From Acidobacteriota bacterium (lineage in GTDB: Bacteria > Acidobacteriota > Holophagae > Holophagales > Holophagaceae), in assembly GCA_005788175.1 (NCBI GenBank), contig SXYX01000014.1, positions 151,277 through 215,276 on the forward strand: 64,000 bases of DNA. The letters are read 5' to 3'. Of this stretch, positions 19,732 through 27,933 are shown in pieces. Every line of letters begins with the position of its first letter. The stretch's first letter is position 1. A program made the position numbers and the translations under genes. Below the pieces are notes generated by a model. It had not been told where the DNA came from, did not search any database, and was given only the letters and a program-made list of their open reading frames with translations.

Positions 19732-20190
19732 TTATTTCTTATTATCTTTTTCTTGAGCTTGTTCATACTCTTTTTGTAAACGTTCGCCATTTGAAATAGC
19801 GAACTTATACACGTATTCAAAACGATCAGATCCCTTAGTGAGCCCCATAATAACTTCATAGAGACCCTCGGAGTTAGCACTGAAGGGCGAAGCGATGACA
19901 TTAAAGGTGCCCTCTTTTGCACCTTCGGGTATCTGAACATCTGAATCTTTAATAACATCTTTTCGAGTGCCATCGGGAGAAGCTATTGAAAAACTGAATT
20001 TGAACTGTCCGTCCATCTTCGAAAACTTAGTATAGAAACATACTTTAGGGAGGTCGAAGGGGATCTTTGGAACAATAATGTGATGATCATAAAGACCCAT
20101 TAAAGATGTCTTGCCGCCCATTTCGGCGCGGATATCGTCACACAAAATTGTAAATTCGTGCTTTGGGGCATTAGCTTGATTTTCAGACAT
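19732..20190 (-). CDS. Conserved protein of unknown function (DUF6941-like)
   Basis: 152 residues. The opening 'EFTILCDDIRAEMGGKTSLMG' and the layout of short beta strands remind me of the DUF6941 family, whose role is unknown; this is from memory and uncertain. It has no signal peptide or membrane segment and a charged C-terminal tail ('EYEQAQEKDNKK'). I start at the ATG at 20190 (MSENQ), because GGAG sits 8 nt before it; the ORF-track start at 20202 would bury that site in the gene. Monocistronic: divergent ushA-like gene upstream and a strong terminator downstream. Confidence 0.75.
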   Translation of the reverse strand: MSENQANAPKHEFTILCDDIRAEMGGKTSLMGLYDHHIIVPKIPFDLPKVCFYTKFSKMDGQFKFSFSIASPDGTRKDVIKDSDVQIPEGAKEGTFNVIASPFSANSEGLYEVIMGLTKGSDRFEYVYKFAISNGERLQKEYEQAQEKDNKK

Positions 20191-20306
20191 GTAAAACTCC
20201 ATTTAGAATCGATGAAAAAAGTTGGTTCCGAATAGTCCTCTAGTTTAACCTTTAAGAGTATGCTTACCAAGTTTGAATTTAAAATTATCAATTAAGGGCT
20301 ATATAA

Positions 20307-21920
20307 ATGAGACTTCAGGCACTTGGTTTATCGGTTCTGATTAGTATATTTTCCCTTCAAGGCCAAGAGATACAAATTCAAATTTTAAGTACAACAGATA
20401 TGCATGGGCGTATCTTGCCCACAGATACCTATTCGCTCCAGCCCATGAATCATGGATGGGCGAAGATTGCTACTCTCATCAAAGAGGAGCGAGCAAAAAA
20501 TCCCAATACCATTCTTTTAGATGCTGGGGACACCATACAAGGTGAGCCCATCAATTATGTCAAGACCTTTATCTATCCGGATCTTCCAGAGCCATCCATT
20601 GAAATCATGAATGCCTTAGGTTATCAAGCGATGGCTATAGGTAATCATGAATACAATTTCGGTCTTGAAAATCTTAGGCAAGCCCAGAAGCAGGCAAAGT
20701 TTTCCTTTCTCTCAGCAAATACCTTAGTAGAGAAAACTGGACGGCCAGCTTTTGACGGTTACCGAATTTTCTTATCGGGGAATATTAAAGTTGCAGTAGT
20801 GGGATTTATCACACCCTGGGTTCCTAAATGGGATGAGCCTAGTAAATATTCAGGTCTCAAATTTGAAGATATCGTTCAAACAGCCAAGATTCTTATTCCG
20901 AAAATTAAAAACCAGGAAAAACCTGATCTTTTAATCGTCCTAATTCACTCAGGCCTAGGTGAGAGTCCTGGAAATATAGGTGACGAGAATGTAGTACTTC
21001 GTTTAATTGATCAGGTTTCAGGTATTGATGGTGTGGTGAGTGGTCATACGCATCAACCCATTGCCCAACTATATAAAAATGTACCTATTGTTCAAGCCCA
21101 TGCCTATGGAAAAGCTCTGGGTAAGATTACCTTTAACCTAACGCGCCTGTCGGGGAAGTGGTCTGTGACTCGTCGTGTCCCTTCTCTTTTGAGTCCCACT
21201 GATCAAACGCCTCTAGATTCTCAATCCCTAGCTCTGACTGAGAAAATTCGCGAGCTGACCGAACGATATCTCGATACTCCGGCAACAAATTTAATAACCC
21301 CTCTCAATGCCCAATGGTCTCGCATAGAGCCTTCTTCCATCATCGACCTAGTTCACCTAGTTCAATTAAAGTCTACTGGCGCTGAGCTAAGTGCTGCGTC
21401 GTGTGTATTTCCCAAAGTTTATATTCCCAAGGGTCCTACCAGCATCCGGCAATTCTATGCCATGAATCCCTATGAAGATAAAATTGTCACTCTGAAATTG
21501 ACGGGGGCTCAAGTTAAACTTTGGCTCGAACATTCGGCTACAGCTTATGGATTTAGTTATGAACCTAATCTTTTTAAAAAAGATGTGCCTTTTTATAATA
21601 TTGATTTTATGGCAGGTGTAGGCTACACGATCGATATTTCCCGAGAGGAAGGAGATCGTATCCAGAGCCTGTCATATCAAGGTAATCCTATCGATCCCAA
21701 GAGAGTCTTCACAGTCGCCGTAACTACTTATCGGGCTTTAGGGGGCGGGGGTTTTACCAAAGCTGTCAACTTCGATGGAGAACCAATATTTATATCGAGC
21801 CAATCCAAACGTAATCTACTTTTTAAATATGTGTTAGAGCGTCCTAATTTAATGATTCCTCAAGTCAGTTCATGGAAAATGATTCCGATGATTGATCGCG
21901 GTCGCTTATTAACCAAATAG
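20307..21920 (+). CDS. Periplasmic 5'-nucleotidase / cyclic phosphodiesterase (UshA/CpdB family)
   Basis: 537 residues with a signal peptide ending 'SLQGQ'. The metallophosphatase domain shows the full metal set: 'TTDMHGR', 'DAGDTIQG', 'GNHEY', 'VLIHSGLG' and 'SGHTHQ'. The C-terminal substrate domain includes 'FYAMNPYEDKIVTLKLTGAQ' and 'ALGGGGFT'. It should hydrolyse extracytoplasmic nucleotides to recover phosphate and nucleosides. Size and motif 'FYAMNPYEDK' fit the 2',3'-cyclic nucleotide/5'-nucleotidase branch, but substrate choice is not decided. AAGG lies about 9 nt before the ATG. Its 3' end overlaps the convergent dxs by 12 nt. Confidence 0.9.
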   Translation: MRLQALGLSVLISIFSLQGQEIQIQILSTTDMHGRILPTDTYSLQPMNHGWAKIATLIKEERAKNPNTILLDAGDTIQGEPINYVKTFIYPDLPEPSIEIMNALGYQAMAIGNHEYNFGLENLRQAQKQAKFSFLSANTLVEKTGRPAFDGYRIFLSGNIKVAVVGFITPWVPKWDEPSKYSGLKFEDIVQTAKILIPKIKNQEKPDLLIVLIHSGLGESPGNIGDENVVLRLIDQVSGIDGVVSGHTHQPIAQLYKNVPIVQAHAYGKALGKITFNLTRLSGKWSVTRRVPSLLSPTDQTPLDSQSLALTEKIRELTERYLDTPATNLITPLNAQWSRIEPSSIIDLVHLVQLKSTGAELSAASCVFPKVYIPKGPTSIRQFYAMNPYEDKIVTLKLTGAQVKLWLEHSATAYGFSYEPNLFKKDVPFYNIDFMAGVGYTIDISREEGDRIQSLSYQGNPIDPKRVFTVAVTTYRALGGGGFTKAVNFDGEPIFISSQSKRNLLFKYVLERPNLMIPQVSSWKMIPMIDRGRLLTK

Positions 21921-23819
21921 TTCAATTTTAAATTTCAGAATTTGATCTGCCATCATGTCGGAAGTGAGACCCACTTCACGAGCAAGTATTTTTGGATCTC
22001 CATGCTCAATGACTTGATCTGGAACTCCAAGCCTCAAAGAAGGTTTTTGAATACCTTTGAGCGACATCAATTCTAAGATGGCCGAGCCAAAGCCTCCCTC
22101 GAGAACTCCGTCTTCCATCGTGACAACAGCCCGAGAATTATTAATGGATTGTGTGATCAGTGATGCATCAAGAGGTTTAATAAATCGAGGATTAATCACA
22201 GCGCACTCAATGCCCTTAGCTGCTAATATTTCTGCTGCTGCCAAGGCCGGTGTGACTAATGTACCGAGTGGAATGAGGCACAAATCTGAGCCTTGACGTA
22301 ATAATTCACCCTTACCTAAAGGAAGAGCCTTAAGTGAAGCATCTAGAGTGACGCCATATCCGTTGCCACGTGGATACCTTAATGAAACGGGTTGTCTAAG
22401 CTCAAGCGCTGTGAGGAGCATATGACGCATTTCATTCTCATCTTTAGGAGCCATGGAAATCATGTTGGGTAGACATCGTAAATAAGGAATGTCATAAAGA
22501 CCATGGTGTGTGGGTCCGTCCGCACCCACGAGACCTGCACGATCCATCGCAAAAACTACAGGAAGATTTTGCAAACAGACGTCGTGCACAACTTGATCAT
22601 AGCCTCTTTGAAGAAAGGTACTATAAATGGCACAGACTGGCTTAAAACCTCTCGTCGACATCCCGGCAGCGAAAGTAACCGCGTGTTGTTCAGCAATACC
22701 CACATCAAAAGTTCGGTCTGGGAATTTCTTTTGAAATAAGTTTAGGCCTGTTCCATCTAGCATCGCTGCAGTCACACCCACAATCTTGTCATCTCTCTCA
22801 GCCAAGTGAATTAACGCTTCAGCAAAGACTTTGGTGTAGGAAGGTGTTGCTACGCTTGTTGATTTATTGATCTCTCCAGCAATAGGATCAAAAGACGTTA
22901 CGCCATGCCATTTTAATGGATCTTTTTGGGCAGGAGCGTAACCATAACCCTTTTTAGTTTGTACATGAATCAATACAGGGCCTTTCTTCATTTTTTCTTT
23001 GGCCTGAATTAGTAATTTCTGAGTCGCTATAGCGTCATTACCATTAACAGGGCCCATATAGTCAAACCCCAAATCTTCAAAAAGTAATCCTGGGATAAAA
23101 ATACGCTTGAGCGTTTCTTCGCTCCATTTAGCTAATTTGGCGACACCCCTGCTCAAGGAATCGACTGGAATCGATTTAATGATTGATTCAATACGATCAC
23201 GCCAGCGAACATAATATTGACCTGACATCAGCTGGTTCAAATAACCTTGTAGAGAGCCAACATTAGGATTAATGCTCATATCGTTATCATTTAGGATCAC
23301 CAAGAAGTTTTTCAATTCTAGATAACCTGCTTGATTAAGGCCCTCGAACGCCATTCCGGCCGTCATCGATCCATCTCCGATCACCGCAATGACCGCATGA
23401 TCCTCTCCGGCTAAATCACGAGCTTTAGCCATACCAACACCTGCTGAAATAGATGTGCTCGCATGCCCCGCCCCAAAATGATCGTAAGTGGGGCTCTCGG
23501 ATCGCCTTAAAAATCCAGATAAGCCACCGTGCTGACGGAGAGTATGAAATTCTGATTTTCTACCCGTGAGAATTTTATGAGGATAGGCTTGATGACCAAC
23601 ATCCCAAAGGATTCGATCAGAGCGGAAGTCAAATTGATTAAATAAAGCAACTGTAAGTTCAACCGTTCCTAAATTAGAGGCGAAATGCCCCCCTGTCCTG
23701 CTAATACTATCGACCAGGAATTGACGAACTTCTTCAGAAAGTTGCTCTAATTGCGAATCATTTAGTTGTTGAATAGATTCAGGTTGGGATAAAGAATCCA
23801 ATAGGGGATATGTTTTCAA
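21909..23819 (-). CDS. dxs: 1-deoxy-D-xylulose-5-phosphate synthase
   Basis: Thiamin-diphosphate enzyme joining pyruvate and glyceraldehyde-3-P at the entry of the MEP pathway. Motifs are 'SRTGGHFASNLGTVELTVAL', 'DVGHQAYPHKILTG', the cofactor motif 'GDGSMTAGMAFEGLN...NDNDMSI' and 'DRAGLVGADGPTHHG'. The ORF track starts at 23849 (646 aa); I prefer the TTG at 23819, giving 636 residues and the typical 'KTYPLLDSL' beginning. It overlaps the ispA stop as TTGA and has AGAGAG upstream. Third gene of xseB-ispA-dxs, a common isoprenoid cluster. Its product feeds dxr encoded at 54010. Confidence 0.95.
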   Translation of the reverse strand: MKTYPLLDSLSQPESIQQLNDSQLEQLSEEVRQFLVDSISRTGGHFASNLGTVELTVALFNQFDFRSDRILWDVGHQAYPHKILTGRKSEFHTLRQHGGLSGFLRRSESPTYDHFGAGHASTSISAGVGMAKARDLAGEDHAVIAVIGDGSMTAGMAFEGLNQAGYLELKNFLVILNDNDMSINPNVGSLQGYLNQLMSGQYYVRWRDRIESIIKSIPVDSLSRGVAKLAKWSEETLKRIFIPGLLFEDLGFDYMGPVNGNDAIATQKLLIQAKEKMKKGPVLIHVQTKKGYGYAPAQKDPLKWHGVTSFDPIAGEINKSTSVATPSYTKVFAEALIHLAERDDKIVGVTAAMLDGTGLNLFQKKFPDRTFDVGIAEQHAVTFAAGMSTRGFKPVCAIYSTFLQRGYDQVVHDVCLQNLPVVFAMDRAGLVGADGPTHHGLYDIPYLRCLPNMISMAPKDENEMRHMLLTALELRQPVSLRYPRGNGYGVTLDASLKALPLGKGELLRQGSDLCLIPLGTLVTPALAAAEILAAKGIECAVINPRFIKPLDASLITQSINNSRAVVTMEDGVLEGGFGSAILELMSLKGIQKPSLRLGVPDQVIEHGDPKILAREVGLTSDMMADQILKFKIELFG

Positions 23820-24697
23820 AATACTCTCTTTGTTAAGTGATGCGCCCATGCTGTCAGGGCTTCTGGACGAGGAAGTCCGGCGAGATGTTTGAGTGCATCT
23901 TGGGTTACTTGTTCCAAGGCAGTTTCAGCTTTCTCTACGCCCATAACTGATACATAAGTTAGTTTACCTCTTTGTTGATCTTTTTGAGTGCCTTTACCTA
24001 AATATTGGGCACTAGAAGTAGCATCTAGAAGATCATCTTTAATTTGAAAAGCTAGACCCAAGGCTTCGCCAAAAAATCCTAGCGCTTCGATCTGGGTTGA
24101 AGATCCCCGGCCTAAAATACCTCCAAGTTTAAGGGCGGTCTTCATCAGCTTTCCTGTTTTTAATTGATGAATAGTCCTCAAGAGATGAAGGTCGGCCTTT
24201 TGATTTTCAAACTGAAGATCTAAAGACTGGCCCCCTACCATTCCCAGCCATCCAGCTCCACGGGCCAGACAAGCGACAGCACTCGGATTTTCGGTTTCTG
24301 CTAGAACAGCGAAGGCTTCTGTTAAAAGTGCATCGCCGGCCAAGATGGCCTGGGCTTCACCAAAGACTTTATGATTGGAAGGCTTACCTCTTCGAAGATC
24401 ATCGTTATCCATCGCGGGCAGATCGTCGTGGATCAGCGAGTAGGTATGAACATATTCCAGGGCTAGTGCACCGGGCAAAGCAAATTCCGCCGCTCGATCA
24501 CAAGCTTCACAAGCTAACAAGCAAAGCAGGGGTCGAATTCTCTTACCACCTGCCTGTAAGCTATATTTAATAGCAGACCGAAGATCGGTTAGCGGAATAC
24601 CTTCAGGAATCTTATTAAATCTATGGACGAGTTGCTGATCAATAAGGGGTAAGAGGCGTTTTTGGTCCTGAATAACCGAATGGGCGTAATCATTCAT
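23816..24697 (-). CDS. ispA: Farnesyl/geranyl diphosphate synthase (polyprenyl synthetase)
   Basis: 293 residues of the all-helical prenyltransferase fold. The first Asp-rich motif is 'DDLPAMDNDDLRRG', preceded by 'HTYSLIHDD'; the second is 'FQIKDDLLD'. Two small/aromatic residues before the first motif and the size fit short-chain (C15) synthases. It condenses IPP with DMAPP/GPP and so supplies FPP to UppS (56075). It overlaps xseB by 4 nt (ATGA) and dxs by 4 nt. Confidence 0.94.
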   Translation of the reverse strand: MNDYAHSVIQDQKRLLPLIDQQLVHRFNKIPEGIPLTDLRSAIKYSLQAGGKRIRPLLCLLACEACDRAAEFALPGALALEYVHTYSLIHDDLPAMDNDDLRRGKPSNHKVFGEAQAILAGDALLTEAFAVLAETENPSAVACLARGAGWLGMVGGQSLDLQFENQKADLHLLRTIHQLKTGKLMKTALKLGGILGRGSSTQIEALGFFGEALGLAFQIKDDLLDATSSAQYLGKGTQKDQQRGKLTYVSVMGVEKAETALEQVTQDALKHLAGLPRPEALTAWAHHLTKRVF

Positions 24698-24933
24698 GGG
24701 GTATCAGAATCAAGCGGACTCGCTTCTAGTTCACCACTTAAAGATTGTTTTAAAACATCAACGCGTCGCTTGGCATGTTCTAACTGAATCTGAAGATCTT
24801 TGGCTAACTTAACTCCTTTTTCGAACTCACCGAGCGATTGCTCAAGAGTGAGGCTATCAGATTCTAATTTTTGAACCACAGATTCTAGTTGCTGAAGACC
24901 TTCTTCAAAACTTTTTGGTTTAGTCTCGGCCAT
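24694..24933 (-). CDS. xseB: Exodeoxyribonuclease VII small subunit
   Basis: 79 residues from the ATG at 24933, chosen because GGAG lies just upstream; the ORF-track start at 24963 adds ten unlikely residues. 'SFEEGLQQLESVVQKLES' and 'LEQSLGEFEKGVKLAK' are the XseB coiled-coil signature. It partners XseA (not in the window) in degrading single-stranded DNA. First gene of xseB-ispA-dxs; the order is common in Gram-negative genomes. Confidence 0.94.
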   Translation of the reverse strand: MAETKPKSFEEGLQQLESVVQKLESDSLTLEQSLGEFEKGVKLAKDLQIQLEHAKRRVDVLKQSLSGELEASPLDSDTP

Positions 24934-25069
24934 ACGATCTCCAAAGGAATTTAGTTTATACAATTCTAGCGTAAATTAGATAAACAAAACCAAGACCGTC
25001 AGACCTGGGCTTATCAATGGACACTAGGGTTAAAGAAAGATTGAAAAAGTCAAACGGGTCTTTTTTAGA

Positions 25070-25075
25070 TACAAT
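25070..25075 (+). promoter_or_regulatory. -10 box of tRNA-Asn
   Basis: TACAAT ends 7 nt before the mature 5' end of tRNA-Asn, an ideal -10 position for a tRNA transcribed almost from its own first base. A -35 partner is not convincing. Confidence 0.45.
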
Positions 25076-25082
25076 TAATTTC

Positions 25083-25159
25083 TTTCCGGTGTAGCTCAGT
25101 TGGTTAGAGCGCATGACTGTTAATCATGATGTCGGGGGTTCGAATCCCTCCACCGGAGC
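25083..25159 (+). tRNA. tRNA-Asn (GTT)
   Basis: Full cloverleaf with 7-bp acceptor stem TCCGGTG/CACCGGA, D-arm GCTC...GAGC, anticodon loop CTGTTAA (anticodon GTT) on a CATGA/TCATG stem, T-arm GGGGG-TTCGAAT-CCCTC, and an encoded CCA after discriminator G. It reads AAC/AAU. It is transcribed toward the convergent efp stop, 24 nt away. Confidence 0.97.
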
Positions 25160-25183
25160 CAACCTCTATAAGCCTAGTATTTT

Positions 25184-25750
25184 TTACTTAGCTCGCTCCA
25201 TATACGTTCGATCAGCTGTATTAATTTTGATCTTTTCCCCTGACTGTATATAGGGTGGAACGCCTACAGTAAGACCATTCTTACATTTGGCTGGCTTATA
25301 GGATCCAGTCGCATTTGCATTTTTCATTACAGGCTCTGTTTCAATAATTTCGCTGATAAGAGTAGAGGGTAAATTAACAGATAACGGAATACCTTCGTTG
25401 AATTCCAATTCCACGACCATATTAGACTCTAGAAGATTTAAATCTTCTCCCATGATGTCTTTATGAATCTCGATTTGCTCATAAGTATCATTGTTCATAA
25501 AAACTAAATTATCCCCATCCGTATATAGAAACTCCATTTTGTGTTGTTCCAAGTTCGCACGCTCTATTTTATCTTGAGAACCAAATCGATTTTCTCTATT
25601 GATTCCATCTTTTAGTCTCTTCATTTTCACGACCACTCGTGCAGGAAGATTACCGGGAGTTTGATGTTCACAGCTGATGACACGACAGAGCTCTTTTTCA
25701 AAATTAATAATCATTCCACTGCGAACTTGGGTCGAAAGAATGAATGGCAT
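25184..25750 (-). CDS. efp: Elongation factor P with Asn at the tip position
   Basis: 188 residues, three-domain EF-P that rescues ribosomes stalled at polyproline. Domain I (KOW-like) reads 'STQVRSGMIINFEKELCRV', and domains II/III end in 'VPPYIQSGEKIKINTADRTY'. At the tip of domain I the loop is 'TPGNLPAR'. Gap-free alignment with E. coli puts Asn34 where Lys34 is beta-lysylated, so the modifiable residue is absent. Some EF-P lineages carry a 'PGN' loop, so the protein is probably functional by another route. AGGAG precedes the ATG. The gene begins 15 nt behind the 3' end of tRNA-Val and so probably shares its primary transcript. Confidence 0.96.
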   Translation of the reverse strand: MPFILSTQVRSGMIINFEKELCRVISCEHQTPGNLPARVVVKMKRLKDGINRENRFGSQDKIERANLEQHKMEFLYTDGDNLVFMNNDTYEQIEIHKDIMGEDLNLLESNMVVELEFNEGIPLSVNLPSTLISEIIETEPVMKNANATGSYKPAKCKNGLTVGVPPYIQSGEKIKINTADRTYMERAK

Positions 25751-25765
25751 AGTGACTCCTGAGGG

Positions 25766-25840
25766 TGGTGGGCATAACAGGGATCGAACCTGTGACTTCT
25801 ACCGTGTGAAGGTAGCACTCTACCGCTGAGTTATATGCCC
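25766..25840 (-). tRNA. tRNA-Val (CAC)
   Basis: Minus-strand cloverleaf: acceptor GGGCATA/TATGCCC, D-arm CTC...GAG, anticodon stem CTACC/GGTAG around loop TTCACAC (anticodon CAC, Val), T-arm ACAGG-TTCGATC-CCTGT, discriminator A and encoded CCA. It reads GUG. Only 15 nt separate the CCA from the efp ATG, and that linker carries the efp Shine-Dalgarno. No terminator lies between them. Confidence 0.95.
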
Positions 25841-25926
25841 AAAGCAATTTTCAGTAGAGGTAGTAGTTTAACACTTGAACGAAGACTAAGGGTTAAGCCA
25901 GACGAGTGAATTAATCCTATCGTGGC
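25841..25926 (-). promoter_or_regulatory. Probable promoter of the tRNA-Val-efp unit
   Basis: 86-nt gap between the aminotransferase stop and tRNA-Val, both minus strand. TAAACT, about 24 nt before the tRNA, is a candidate -10; the -35 is weak. No hairpin with a U-run terminating the aminotransferase gene was seen, so read-through is also possible. Confidence 0.3.
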
Positions 25927-27135
25927 TTAAAAATGGCGGCTTAGTGAGTCGACGAGTCGAGGGATTTCCTTCTCTTTTAAAGCACAAAGAGCGATGCGTA
26001 TTTCATTTTTTAAGGGGATCAAATAGATATCATCTTGCTGAAGGACCTGAGTTATTTTTTCGGGATTGGAATGAGGCGTTGTAATAAAAAATCCTCCATC
26101 GAAATATGAATGATGAATATTTTTTTCACTTAACTGATGCGATAACTGATCGGCCCGATTCGTAAGTATAGTCGACCATGCCCGTTGTTCAGAATTTAAT
26201 TGCATGACATGATTGGGGTCTTTATAGAGTTTTTTAGCTAGAGACTGAGGCGCCCGAGGGGCATTAGAAAAGGTTCCTCGGCAACTAGTGGCTAACGCTT
26301 TTTTTAATTGATCGTCCGTTCGCCAAGGAAAAATGAGTGCACCACATCGAGCACCATATAAAGTTAGTGGTTTTGAAATCGAGAGGCTTGCCCCCAATAA
26401 AACTGAACTAGAAGACCCCCACTGGGCATATTCATCCAAAATATTTTTCACACGTGTAAAGTCACGCGCATATTCAAGATAGGCAAAATCTAAAATAACT
26501 GAGACAGGTCCCTTTTGGGATAGACGATCAAATATTTCAAACAATTTTTTTCGATCTGAAGTTGTTATATGTTGCCCTGTGGGATTATGACAAGGATCAT
26601 TGAGCCAAAAAAGAATTCTTCCCTGTTCTTTCATGACCTCACTTAATTGAGATTCAGTAGTATTTAATGAAGAGGGATTAGATTCCAAAGGGTAAGGTAC
26701 TTCTTTTAATATGACTTTATTTTCAAAAGCAAGGGTCCCATAGGGAGACCAGCCAGGCGCAAAGGTGAAAAGAGTCTGACCAGGCTCGAGTAAATTTCGT
26801 AGACTTACAACCAAGGCTCCAGTAGCGCCTGGAGAGGCACAACCAAGAATAGGTGTTTTAGCTTTAGGCCAATAACGATGAGTAATGGCTTCGATAAATT
26901 CTGGATCGCCTAATATGGGTGCATAGGGATGAATATCGGACGGAGTCAATGAATTCCATACTTCTCTCACCGTCTTTAGGATGACGAGCTGACCCTCATC
27001 ATCAAGTAATGCCCCAACGGAAAGGTTGATAACAGGATGGCCTTGTGACTTTCTAGATTGCGCTAATGTATTGATTCTAAAGATAGGATCGTCACCTTCA
27101 AGATTATGTCGAGAGGTAATTAGATGAGTATCCAT
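25927..27135 (-). CDS. PLP-dependent aminotransferase, class I (aspartate/aromatic type)
   Basis: 402 residues, fold-type I. 'NDPCHNPTGQH' contains the NPTG motif (184-187), Asp216 in 'ILDFAYLEYARD' pairs with the pyridine nitrogen, and Lys255 in 'SLSISKPLTLYGAR' is the Schiff-base lysine followed by the phosphate-binding Arg. C-terminal 'EIRIALCALKEKEI' holds the carboxylate-binding Arg. Amino-acid specificity is not readable; aromatic or aspartate substrates are most likely. No Shine-Dalgarno is visible. Instead TAAACT lies exactly 6 nt before the ATG, within the palindrome TAAACTAGTTTA, which suggests leaderless transcription. Divergent from the carbonic-anhydrase-like gene. Confidence 0.9.
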   Translation of the reverse strand: MDTHLITSRHNLEGDDPIFRINTLAQSRKSQGHPVINLSVGALLDDEGQLVILKTVREVWNSLTPSDIHPYAPILGDPEFIEAITHRYWPKAKTPILGCASPGATGALVVSLRNLLEPGQTLFTFAPGWSPYGTLAFENKVILKEVPYPLESNPSSLNTTESQLSEVMKEQGRILFWLNDPCHNPTGQHITTSDRKKLFEIFDRLSQKGPVSVILDFAYLEYARDFTRVKNILDEYAQWGSSSSVLLGASLSISKPLTLYGARCGALIFPWRTDDQLKKALATSCRGTFSNAPRAPQSLAKKLYKDPNHVMQLNSEQRAWSTILTNRADQLSHQLSEKNIHHSYFDGGFFITTPHSNPEKITQVLQQDDIYLIPLKNEIRIALCALKEKEIPRLVDSLSRHF

Positions 27136-27171
27136 TAAACTAGTTTAAGTTCTAATAGGGTTGGAGGCTCA

Positions 27172-27753
27172 ATGATTATTCCTTTTCAGGGCATGGTTCC
27201 TCGAATTGGGAACCGAGTTTTTGTACCTGAAAATGCTCTAGTCCTAGGTGATGTGACCTTGGGTGATGATGTCAGTATTTGGTTTAATTGCGTCATCCGT
27301 GGTGATGTGAATTGGATCACGATTGGTGATCGGACAAATATACAAGACATGTCCTGCATTCACGTTACCAATACAAAACACCCGACCCTAATAGGTTCTA
27401 ACTGCAGCATTGCTCACAACGTTATGCTTCACGGATGTACTCTGGGGGATGAAGTCTTGGTCGGAATGAGTTCAACTATTATGGATGGTGTTGTCATTGG
27501 TGATGGAAGCCTGATCGCATCGGGTTCTCTATTGAGAGAAGGTTTTCGTGCACCTGCAAACTCTTTGATCGCTGGTTGGCCAGCTGAGATAAAAGGATCT
27601 CTTTCTGATGAACAGCGAGCTCTGGTGACATCCATACCAGCTCGATACATACGATACAAGGAAGCCTACTTCAAGGACGGGTGGGCCATTGCAAAAGCAC
27701 CCGAGCACCCGAAACCTCAGGTTGGCTTCAAAGACGGACATCCCTATCCTTAA
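27172..27753 (+). CDS. Gamma-class carbonic anhydrase-like protein
   Basis: 193 residues of left-handed beta-helix built from hexapeptide repeats ('LGDVTLGDDVSIWFNCVIRG'). The three zinc His are present: His64 in 'CIHVT', His82 and His87 in 'SIAHNVMLHGC'. This is the YrdA/CaiE/PaaY group. Real carbonic anhydrase activity varies in it because catalytic Glu residues of the archaeal Cam enzyme are often missing. GGAGG precedes the ATG. No operon partner; the next gene is 180 nt away. Confidence 0.9.
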   Translation: MIIPFQGMVPRIGNRVFVPENALVLGDVTLGDDVSIWFNCVIRGDVNWITIGDRTNIQDMSCIHVTNTKHPTLIGSNCSIAHNVMLHGCTLGDEVLVGMSSTIMDGVVIGDGSLIASGSLLREGFRAPANSLIAGWPAEIKGSLSDEQRALVTSIPARYIRYKEAYFKDGWAIAKAPEHPKPQVGFKDGHPYP

Positions 27754-27933
27754 CTTATTTGATTCACTCTATCGACTCATATTATGCTTAGAGACGAAAT
27801 GAAACGTAAATTCATGGGCCAAATTGATCTGCACTTAGCACATCACACATACGCACAGTACTACTTATGATGTCATTGTGACGAGTCGAATGCGCAAACT
27901 GGCTTGCAGGAATCTGAGGATAATCTACTCTTT
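27754..27933. other. 180-nt spacer with a doubtful 28-codon ORF
   Basis: Contains an ATG-to-TGA reading frame at 27784-27870 (MLRDEMKRKFMGQIDLHLAH...), without a Shine-Dalgarno. TTGATT and TATTAT, 15 nt apart, could be a weak promoter for the gene downstream. I see no terminator or structured RNA. The small ORF may well be chance. Confidence 0.25.

Noticed and set aside
23820-23849. ORF-track N-terminal extension of dxs
   Set aside because: Overlaps ispA by 34 nt without a ribosome site; the TTG at 23819 makes the usual 4-nt overlap and the typical Dxs N-terminus.
27784-27870. 28-codon ORF in the spacer before the PseG-like gene
   Set aside because: No ribosome site, no recognisable motif, and length is within chance expectation; mentioned only in the spacer entry.
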